Shown here: one piece after another, positions 50,301 to 62,300 of the stretch | Layout: the number at the start of each line of letters is the position of its first letter | Numbering within the stretch: the stretch's first letter is position 1 | From: Lytechinus pictus | Taxonomy: Eukaryota > Echinodermata > Echinoidea > Temnopleuroida > Toxopneustidae | Reading direction: 5' to 3' | Length of the DNA: 64,000 nt | Assembly (NCBI RefSeq): GCF_037042905.1 | Contig: NC_087246.1 | Coordinates: forward strand, 38,062,001 to 38,126,000 | Position numbers and translations under genes: made by a program | The notes under the pieces: generated by a model | The model's database searches: none | What the model was told of the DNA's origin: nothing | Seen by the model: the letters and a program-made list of their open reading frames with translations, nothing else

Positions 50301-53300
50301 ATCAATCGGGCGACATGTTGTGATTAAACCTACCAGCCCGCAGTACTGAGTCACGGAATCTGCCACCTCCCATCTCACTTGCTCTGATCAAAACATGTAA
50401 CAGTAGACCGGCTGTTATTAGGAGGAGCCTCTTCATCTTACACAGGGTAATAATAATGAGGTGTCTTCAGGAGCTAAGGCATCCTTCACACCAGTCGTTA
50501 CCCATTACCCTAGCCAGGGGTGTGAGAGATCAGATTTTTATCTGATTTCAGATTTTTTTTGGTTTCGATTTTCAGCTTAATTTCAGCTTATTTTTGGCTT
50601 TCCTCTGTACAAAAAGTATGGGAGCTCTTTCTATTTCAGATTTTTTCAACACTCTTCAGCTTTTTTCAGATCTTTTTATTTGTGACCACTCACATCCCTG
50701 CCTAGCACATCTTTAAATGTATCATGAGAAGACCCTTCACAGGGTAAGAATGATGTTGAGTTTGAGCTCCATTATAGGCATCCTTCACACCAGTCACTAC
50801 CCCCAACACACATTAAAATGTAAAAGTGTATGTCAATCTTCACTACCATTTCTTATCAGTCTAACCTTTTGAAAAAAACCAAAGTGAATATTAAAATATG
50901 TGAATAGGACTGAATTAGATATTTTACATTCTAATCACCCACTGGTTACCTGGTTACATTCATGTTTTCAATGATCTTCCATGACAAAGACTACTGTTTT
51001 TCCAACCGTAATTCACATTTCACTTTTTTTTGTTTACCCTTCGATCTAACAATAAGTTTGAAATGATGAAAAAATAAGCTATTTACGTAAAAGTAATAAT
51101 GAAAACCATCCAAAGGAAACAGAACACGGGGCACATGGACGATGGTCCATAGACAGGAGAAGACTTCAATCAATTAATTATTTATTCAAACATGGCCTAA
51201 CAGACTATGGCTTACTTGGATTTAATCAAGCAATATTACAAGACAGTGAGATAATCTAATAAAAGGAAACAGTAATGTGAGAATGAGGAACACTCCAGGG
51301 CTTCTCTTACCACATTCATGATTCATCCAGATCCCCCCTTTTTTTGCCAAATGATCAATTTTAATTAAAATCACTTCTCCGGGCAAAATTCCAGCTTGGA
51401 TGAAGCTGTCACTTTCTCAATGCATTATTTCTTCAAACCACATTAGCAAACTGTTTCCTGTTTTTTTTTCTCCTTCTTCATATATACTGTATACATGTAT
51501 TTGCACCAAATGCATTTGATGGTGCACCCTATTATAATTGGAAGGGATATTTTGCTTTTGACATTGGTGCCTTTTTTTATTTTAAAATTTCCATTTTCTA
51601 CTTTACATCACATCAGCATTATTTTTTTGTTGATTATTTAGTATATCAAAATGGCTTTCATAATATATTCCAATATTTAATCAACATTAATTTTTAAAGA
51701 TTCAATGATAAAAATAAATATGAATGCATCAAATTCTATGTTGTATGCTGTCTATGTTGTTCAAGGCAAAATGATAAAAAGTCAGATTCTGAATAATTGG
51801 GATTCCCATCAGTCACAGTTGAATCTGATCTTTGAAGATTTAAATTCTTGTTTTTAACAAGAATCTGAATGGAAAATACAATATTTTTTAAAGTTTGATT
51901 TAGGATTGTTGGAATGCACTCCAATAAAAAGGGAAAAATATGAGGAGCTGCATTCATCACACAAAAAAGGGTCATCGGTCGTTTGTTATCAAAGTCATAC
52001 ATACTTTACATTAACAGCATTAAGAAACAGTCCTTTGGTTATACCAACCTGTTTAGCGCCCATCTGAGTGAAAAGTGAAGCGATGTTAAAGAGAATACTA
52101 CCCTTCTCAAAAGCAGCTGATTTCTGTAATGAAGGGACACCAGTCAATGCATCATACCTGTAGTAAATAAACAAAAATATTGAAAACAATGTCAGATTAT
52201 ACCTACAAATATAATTTGTTATAAACCTGATAAAATCTATTTACACTTGAATACAAAAGCAAAACTTTCAAGAAATAAGTTTTAGGTCCTGTTGCATATT
52301 GCTTTTACTTGTCATCATAAGGTAAATTCTACCAGGGAGTTCCGTGATGGAAGTTATCATTGAATGACAGACTTACAATAAATTTGATGTCATGGAGCAG
52401 TAGAAAAATAAGCACTGATAAACACATACAATTAAGGACACCTCAATGTTTAATTGCAAATAGGAATGAGTTCATTTGAAAGCAAAGCTGGTCATATAAT
52501 TCATTATATGCGTATTCATACTGACACTGGTTGCCAGACTAATTAACCATGAATGCAGCACTAAAAGGTTTATTTTCAAATGAATGGGACCCGCAAAAAA
52601 AGTATCATCTACACTGTAGTATGTTTTTACACCATATATCAAATATATTTAAACAAAGTAATGGTTCTGCTCCATAAATTTGGCATAATAAATCTGAGTC
52701 CCATTCCCACGATGCCTTTCACAATACAAGTTTGGTCGCTCACTCCAATCATAATTAAATCACAAATACATCATTTTGTGAATGCTGATTCATCTGTGAG
52801 TTCAATTGTTGTTGTGGTGTCGGAGTGAGACAATATATCTCACTGTGTGGTGATGAATTTTGCCAATTCCATGCACGCCACAATTTAGAGGCAACATTTA
52901 TATACCAACTTCATTCCTAGTTTGAACTTGGGAATAGGTTTAATCTTATTTGACACAGCTAGTTATCTTCAAACAGCAACAAAACTTTGATGTATCTAAA
53001 ATATTCATATTATTAAATATTCATTATTTCTACTTGTTAACTATATGTCAAAGAAGTAACTATTTCTGGCAGAGTACTAAAAAGTATTTTAAAAATACTG
53101 ACTTAATATGCAAGTACCTGTATTTATTGCCTAACATAAAAGATGTATTTATTCATTTTATATATTCATGTTTTATTTATACCAAATAATAAAATAAGGT
53201 GGAGGGTAGTCCAGTTCAGTTATAAAAAACTGCTTTACAACTGAGCCCTCCATCTTTACAAACAAAATATAGAACATTAACATATAGATACTGTAAATAC

Positions 53301-56300
53301 AAATGAAAATTAACATAAAATAAAACAAAAGTTATAATCTATAAACATAAAAAAAACATTTAAAAATGGCAACACTTGAAAACAATTTAAATCCTTGAAG
53401 TTCAGGGTACAACTGTTTCATTCAACTTCAATGCTTACAACTTAATTGAATCATTTCCAGCTAGGGCAAAGCTCAAGAGCATACTATATATATCCAGAAA
53501 GAAATAAAAATCAGTCTTTAAATCTAACAATATCAATTCTTGTAGCATAGAATGACCAAAGAAAGGAGTGTTTTTCAAATTCTTTGGTGAGGCCCATGTT
53601 TAAGGGTAAAATAAACCTGATGGTACATTTGCTGGTGTAGATTCTTGCTATAGCAATAACCATGAAGGGCTGGAATGAAATGTCACAATTCTTGTCAATG
53701 TTTACTCTTGTGCTTCGTTATTTGCTTGATTTCTTTACATCTGGGTGAGGGGTGGCCATGATTGGTTGAAGTCAATTTATTGAGCCCAAAGTTGAATTGT
53801 TGTGTATGGTTGATGCCTAAAAAGATATTGACCTCTATCTATTGGCCTACTTGTATGTACATGCAAAATCCTACATCTTAAACAGCTTTGTTCCTTCACA
53901 TGATACGCTACCAATCTAGGCTTCACATGATTACACTACTAGATAGGCCTACTTGGCATGGCAAAGAAAAGACAACAAAATGTGCTAACATGCCAATGCG
54001 AAACCTTGTACTTTCACAGTGTATTTGTATGCTCTCATTTGAGAGATACAAACAGATGTCTTCTGAACAATTTGTTTCCTCATCATTCTTTTCAGACAGA
54101 ATAGCACTTTAAACTTACTTGAGGTTTGTGAAGCTGACTCAGTAGTATTTCAAACACTTATTCAACAGACATCAACTGTCATGGGAAATCAATGATGAAT
54201 AAGTATTAAAATGCCTGAAAATAAGACTGACGACACCACACCTCTTGCCATCAGAAATTTCCAGAAATTGATACAATACACTGATTCTTCCAATAAAAAT
54301 CATGAGCTGGGACACCTTAGGGTCAATAAAGATTTTAAATTTTGTACTATTAAGATTCTTACCAGCCATTACAACAAGATCATTACAACTTTAACAAGTC
54401 CAGATAATACCCTTTTCCAATGGATTTGGAAAAAAAAGACTCCAGCGAAATACATCAAGAAAATGTGTTTATCAGATTTGACTTTAGTAGACTGAAATCG
54501 TTAAAAAGAAGAAGAGGCCATTAAAACCCAGATGTAAAACATGGCACCTTTCTTCTAATTTGGGTCGTTTATTTCAGTGTCACAATCATTTTGTGCACAG
54601 AATGATGATTTACGTGAGATGTAATCAACAGCTGTACAGTATGTAAACCCAAGAAAAACAGGCACATTGGTGCTTTCATATCAACTTGGCCACAAAAAAT
54701 ACAAAGTATTTTGCCTGTGCCCATCTATTTTTGAGATGTAATATACATTTACCTACAAATTGGTAGGTGCTTTCAATGACACTTTAAGAGGAATTTCTAA
54801 AGAAACAATGGGAAATTCGCAGTGTGAAAGGAAATTAACTATAGAAATATCACCGAAGGTGATTAATACGCCTGGCCTATGACATTACCATGGCAATGCA
54901 GTTTCCAAGATACATTTATTTGGAATAGTTAATTTTGCATGTCTTTTCCTAAAATGAATGTTTGTGCCAAATTTCATGAGAATTCGTTAAAAACTGTGGA
55001 AGTAGTTTGAACTGTACGATTTGAAACGGACCACAACCCGCCCGACCGACTGACCCCCCGATCATATGCTGATTCCTATATACCCCATTCAAACTTTGTT
55101 TGTAGGGGTTATAATGAGAGATACATGTATAAAGATCCTCGTGTAAAGAACTATGAAAGTCTTGTAGCTAGCTCATGTTCTATCAATCTCCATCTTGTTC
55201 AGGCAGGTGTGAGCATGCAAACTAGATCATCAGATACAAGTTTTGAGGTCAAGTTCTATGGATGATCTTGGGTGTTGGGTGGGTGTGAATCCATTTCAGT
55301 CAATGATGGTGGATGGATAACTATGATGATGAGAAGATCTTATTTTCCTTCAGGGATGTACATGGAAAAAACACAACATCTCAATATACCTTATCCCTAA
55401 GACCCTAAAAATATATTCATGATTGTTTTACCGAGAATAAATCAGATTCTGCATTACAAATAATACCCCATCTGCCAGTTGATCTATTAAAATTATCTTC
55501 TAAAGCATGTACACCATATAGGCCCACAACTTAAGATTACAAAGTTATCTTTAATAATGTTGTGATTATGAACAACGGCATGTGTTCTATCTACGTACAG
55601 CAGCACCCATCCATCTTCTCAGGGCATTCTCCCCTCTTTTCTTCTCTTTTTTTTGGGGGGGGGGTGGGGTGGGGAAGGGTGGATATTTATAGGACGGGTT
55701 GTTTTGTCCTTTATCAAACTATATATTTCTGATAACTTTGTATTTATTTTGTATTTCCCTCTCATGTATTTATTTTTTTCTCATTTGATTATCTGTATTT
55801 ATACTTTGTTATTTTGTTATTTGTTGTGTTATCTATTTTTTGAGGGGCCCACATTGTACAAGCATTGCTTTTTAGTGGGTCCCCCCATTTCCATCTTAAT
55901 TTAATGTCTATTGAAAAATTAGTATACATATTTAAAACCTACAATGTGTTGCCGAAATTGTCTAAGTGTTTTTTTTTCACAACATATGTATCATTAATTT
56001 TGTTTGCAACGGATACAAATATTTATGTTTATATATGGTATACAATTTGTTTTTGTTTGATGGAAGTGAAATAAATAAATTTGAATTGAAAAAAATATGT
56101 GAAGACATCAATCTCATTATAATGGCCATTTTAATCTCTCCAAGGTACACGTATGTGAAGTAACTTAAATACAATAACCAACTATATGAAAGACAATGGT
56201 CGGATGCAGCAGGGGTGGGGACAGTTACCCTTAATTCTCATTTGATATGTTTCTATGAAATCTCCTTAGAAAAAATAAAAAGATTGATAAACTGCCCTAT

Positions 56301-59300
56301 CTTGTATATTGGCAATACATACCTTGCTCTATAGTCTGAATTTTTTTTTTATGTGTCTTTTTGACAAGTGTATGTCTAATGGATTCCGGAGCTTAGAACA
56401 AATTTTATTGGGCTAACAAAAAAAACCTTAATAAACTAGGTCTTGCAAGGCGAATATGAGATCCACATAAACCTTTATTGATGATATCAATCTATCTTCT
56501 ACAGCTAGATAGAAGACTTAAAAGCTTTAACATCTAAACAATATGAGATTTTACAGATTTATACACATACATGTAGACCTAAATTCATTTTGAAATAGTG
56601 GTAAAACCCCAGTAAGTTTCCAGTCAATTGACAGAATTTTACTACATTTTGATAAGTGACAAATAGCTTGGGGATTATTTGATTTCTGTAATTATCATAC
56701 AGTAGTTTATCATTTTCAAATTTTCAAATTTTTACCCACAGCCATTTTTCTTTCATGTGGGTTCATTATTTTTACATCAAATGTATATACAGGTATAATA
56801 TCAATTCAAACGGAAAACTTGAAATAATGAAAATAAAATAGTAAGAAATTGTACAAGTGAAATCCAGCCAAACATACAAATACTAGCATTTGGAAATAAA
56901 AATATAATTCTTTATTTTGGAAAATAAAAACACTAATAAAGGGACATTGATTTTTTTTTCACGAGATAAAAATTATGAATCACTTTTTTTACTTTCTACA
57001 ATAATTTGCAAAAATGTTGAAATTGATCTCTTGAGTCTTCTTGACCCGATATTCACTGATATGGTGGTTTGAATAACCACTGCAGAATTAATGTTCATGA
57101 ATCATATAATGTACATGAAGAGCGGTGGCTATATAAATGCAGAACATTGTATTGGAACTTCAATATCACAGGAGAGAAAAAAAATCAATTTTCTTCATAA
57201 AAAAATCCCATTATTATGCAAACAATGAAAAATACACAAGCCACTAAGCAAACAAGGATTTTGCACTGTTGTTCAGCCTAGAATGTAAACATGTCTAGAT
57301 TTTATGCCTACATACAGTACACTCTACGTCTTCCTATACATGTAGGTATGGGATAATGCATCTAGAGGTTTTTATAACAGTATATTTGGTAGCACAAGTA
57401 CATTTTTGGTTTAAAATTTTAGCTCGAGGCTGTAAAACATATTTTCTGACAGGTAAAAGAGTACAGTGTAATACATCGGAGAAGCACTCTAACAAAAATG
57501 TATGAATTATCACGAAAACCTAGGGCCTGTAGCTTCTTTAATAATCAAAATCATGGCTGAAATTTGATCTCCTTTTTTTTAATATATATCTCAGGATCAT
57601 GGATACAAGTAGTTTATACATATATGAAGACTTTTATTATCAAACACTTGCGATTAAAGGGATGTTCCGGGCTGAAAATAATGATAAAGAGCAAAACACA
57701 AAAAAATTCTGATAACAAATAGCGAAGTTAATATTGAATTTTAAAGTTCAGTTTAATAATAATATATACACGTTGTCATGAATATACATTAGGTGGGCTG
57801 AAGATGTCACATCCCCACTTTCCTTTTTCTTTAATATGTTATTACATGAAATCATATTTTGTTTGATTTTTTCATACATGTGTGAATGTTATGTCTCCCT
57901 TCTTATGAAATAAATTGCAGCAATGAATATCTAATGCACTGAATCAGTTGTCAATCCAATATATTTCATTCTTGGAAGAAAAAAAATTGAATAAATCTAA
58001 TTTCACATAATAAAATACAAAAGAACAACAAGTGGGGATATGACATCATCATTTTGCTCATTGAATATTCATGATGACAGGCCTAGAACTATTTCACCGG
58101 AATAATGCAAATCCTTAAAATACCATAACTTTGTTATTCCTTGTCCAATTTTTATTAAATTTTCAGCGTTTCGTTTGTCTGATTTTTTTTTCCTGTTCAA
58201 ATCATACTATTTTCAGCCTCAAATAGCAACAAATTCTCAGTAAGGGATATAACATTAAATATTTCCCTGAAATTCACCTTCATGTACCATGGATATCATG
58301 GAGTACAATGCAATAAGAAGATAATAAATTTGACCAAGAAACCACCATGGCTGATGTGCTATCGGACAAATGAAGATACTTTCCAAGAACAGTAACAGTT
58401 AGACACTCAACATTCTTGAGATACTGAAAGTTGAACTTGAGTGCAAGTATTTGCAATGTCACATCTTATTACCACAGAAAATGGTTTCTTGTGTTCAGTA
58501 ACTCTCTTTCCCATGGGAGCCCTTTGAATTCTTTCATTTGTACATCATAGTACATGACAATGGGTGGTTTGAGTCTGCTAATGATTGCTTCAAGCTTTTA
58601 GCAGCTTCAAATATACCTGTAGTACTGTCAGAAATAACAAGAAAAATCCAGGCATGTGCCCCCTGGGCCACAAAGAATAGGGTCTGGGGGGTAATCCATT
58701 GATCCTTTTCATCCAAAGCAAACAACAAAACATTCATGATACAATGGATAAAATCTTCAGGTAATACCTTGGTCACATTTGCTCTAAGGTGGCCGAACGG
58801 CGAGTCGATAACAGCCGTTTTATACATTTTTATTCAAACCACCTATATTTAGCTGGTACAAAAATTTTTAAACGGCTGTTTTCGACTCGCTGTACGGCTG
58901 CCGTAGTACAAATGTGACCGAGGTATTAACTGAAAACCCATTACATGTAATTGCAATGAAAATTAAAAATGATCAAGTACATGGGATGATATTTGAGAGA
59001 TTATTTCATCTGCCCTGTATCCCCTACCCCCTTGCAAAATTACCTTCATGATACATTATTCTTAGCTGAACTGAAGCATTTCTTGCATCATAATGTTTGC
59101 TCATTCTAACTCGTCTCCTTTGAGCACTAAATATCATCCGATCAAATAAAATACCTACATCTACATACACACGTTTGTAAAAATAGCAAACAGGTAGATT
59201 TTGAAGGTGATGATTCTATATTGACAGTGTCAATTAGCTCTCCATATATGATCTATAAGTGTTAAGAATCAGTTTCATAACCATTTTAAACTTTAAACAT

Positions 59301-62300
59301 GGCTGTGTTTAAATAATGTACATTAGGGCCTCATGTACTCCCCCCCCCCCCCCCCCCCCAAGCATTCTTTTTTACAAATTCTTTCTTTTTGATGCACTTT
59401 AACAGTGTACACTGTAAATTTAACATACAAGGTCATCAAAATTCATGACCCAACTTGGTCATCTGCCCAAGCCACCAATTTGATCAAACACAATAGGCAC
59501 CCAGGCAGATTCTACAAAGGCTCTTTTGAAAAATTCTCTTTGAGGTCTGGGCATTAGCTCAGTCTTCTACGGTCTCTGTCTTTAGAAAACGAGACAAAAG
59601 AAATCTTTTCACCTGAGTTTACTTTCCTGTGGTGCAAAGGCTATAGAGAATGGGTCAATTGTCCACTCTACATTTACTTTTAGCCTCCACAATATAATAG
59701 CAGGGGATGGTCTATCTACTCTAGTCTTTGTAGAGAGTTTACCCCCTGGTATTTAGGTTTGAGAGAAAATGGGAAGTATTGACAAGATTGAAGTGGGCTT
59801 GGTAGGTAATGCAAGAGTTCTGTAATCAAAGGACATCTTTACTGTATACTATCAGGCAGTAGGCATGCATTGAAAAGCCATTTCTAAACATAGAATAGTG
59901 TTTCACTGTGAAGCTTGATGCAAAAAGTGAAAAACAAAGCATCATATACATGTATCCCTATGTATATTTGGGGAAACTGCTTCCACCTCTCCTGCCTTTG
60001 GTGGGATTCTCATGTCATGTCAATGAATTTTAAACCAATATTTAATTGTACCTTCTCTATTTGATTATGAAATACAGATGATTTTACATAGTTTGTATAT
60101 AAATATAAACCAACATGTAACAAAAAGTGTTCAGAAAATTTTGGAGTAAAATATTGAGTGCCACTAACCCTGTTTTCTGGCTTGTCGGAAAATGCCTCTG
60201 CCAAATAGTATACATGTACACCCCCACCAATTTTTTAAATCCCCAGTACCAGCAATTTCCTAATTTCAACTCATTATCACGGGTGCTTGATTTATGTATG
60301 TCATGATTTATTCTTTTTTTTTTCAGTTTTCACACTTGAAAAAGTATGGATTATAAATCAATTTTTTTCTGCCTTTCCACTAAAAAAGTGTTATACATTA
60401 GTATTACCAGTAGGAACTACATGTATGTATTAAAAGAGAGAGCAATTACAGCAAGGTTATTGGTTTCTGACACATGTTTTCTTTATAATCTACAGCAATG
60501 TTTGAGGCCACAACAACAACACGTTCTCTCACTCTCTGAGAAATAAGTTCCTACGTGTTTTGTGCTCCAATTTCAGTATGACTGTGCAAAATATTCCCTT
60601 TTAGTCAACTGATGGGGTTTTTATTTTACATTGCGGATAGAATAGATGTAGGCTCAGAAAAATTAATATGAGAAAATTAACAATTTCAGCTTTTAACACT
60701 ACTTTCTACGTAACATGGAAATAGGCCTATATGACTGAACTTTCAATAATTGTTTAGTATTGTCCCACTTTTACATATCATTCTGAAAAAAAAAATCCTC
60801 GCGGGTTACTACCATTTCTTGACAATGTGATAAGAATATCTGGTAAAGGAAAGAGGTACATTGTCAGTGATAATACACAGACTAGCTTTGGTTCAGGGGA
60901 ACACTTCCCCAATGATAAATGGTGTTGAATATGACAGGTGGATTAACCATCATCGTGTTTTCAGACCCATTCCTTGGTATATTCAATCACAGAGGCTCAC
61001 CTCTGCCCCCTTTTCAACATCATATGATCCCAGCAACAAGCAGTACAGGATGTACTATTGAGATCTATTCAACTGTTAAAATGTTGAGGAAACATAGTGC
61101 ATTTAATCCACCATACAAAGAATCCATATCAAAGGAATAGTCCGGGCTGAAAAATGTTATATCTAAATAAATAGAGTAAAATTCAAAGAGCAAAATGCTG
61201 AAAATTTCATCAAAATCGGATAACAAATAACAAAGTTATTGAATTTCAAAGTTTATCAATATTTTGTGAAAATAGTACGCGCATCGTCATGAATATTCAT
61301 TAGGTGGGCTGATGATGTCACATCCCCACTTTCCTTTTTCTTGTGTTATTACATGAAATCATAAATGTTTCATTTTTTCATGCATGTGTAAATGATGTGT
61401 CTCCATTATGATGGAATAAGTTGCGGCAATAAATAAGTAATGCACTTTGTCAATCCCATTGTTTTAGTTCTTGGTAGAAAAAAGTTTGAATAAACCTAAT
61501 TTCATAAAATAAAATACAAAAGAACAAGTGGGGATATGACATCATCAGCCCACCTAATAAATATTCATAAAGACATGCTTAGAACTGTTTCACCGGAATA
61601 ATGCAAATCTTTAAAATTCAATAACTTTGGTATTTGTTATCCGATTTTGATCAAATTTTCAGCATTTTGCTTTGTGAATTTTACTCTGTTTATTGAGATA
61701 TAAATATCTCAAGCCTGGACCATCCCTTTAAGAATTTACACCCTTAAATTTATATAACCAATGCCTATTTCTAGATACATTCCCTGTATACACAGAAGGC
61801 TGTATGTACATTATTTAGACAAAAGTAAACATCCCCCCACCTCTAAAAAAAACTGTTAATAAATACATGTAAATCATCTCTGCACAAAAAAAAAAAAAGG
61901 AAGACTATATTGCTGTAACGACAACAAAACAAATAACAGAATACGCCAGTATCTTAAAAATGTTTTTTTTTACCTTTATACTTCACATGACACCCATAAG
62001 CCATTCCATAATCTTTCATACTAGATTTCATCACCACTTGCATGTTGTAAGTCTCTATGTAGGGACATCCTTGTCACAATTTAATTTACTTTGAGATATT
62101 ATCAACTGTCTAAATTTAATCATGGCGTGGCAATGTTTAACCTTACATTCACAAGGCATTATCTACATACATGTCCTGATTAGATCTCATCACTGTAGTG
62201 CAAGCTAATCAACAATATGTACTGGGGAAGTACTTATAGAAATGTTGAAATAAAAATTTACGAACAAGCTTTTGTGGAAGGTCATTAGATATAAGGGATA

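Larger units (their letters stand above)
47038..52048 (-). other. 5-kb rhophilin intron
   Basis: Contains two small hAT-like elements listed separately (48718-48876 and 50513-50700). The rest is AT-rich with no supported gene. Small open frames at 47490-47759, 49438-49749 and 50164-50349 show no conserved pattern. Confidence 0.5.

Noticed and set aside
58534..58827. 97-residue minus-strand frame (MYKTAVIDSPFGHLRANV...)
   Set aside because: Its start lies inside a hairpin MITE and the rest has no conserved pattern; rhophilin exon phases show no exon is needed here.
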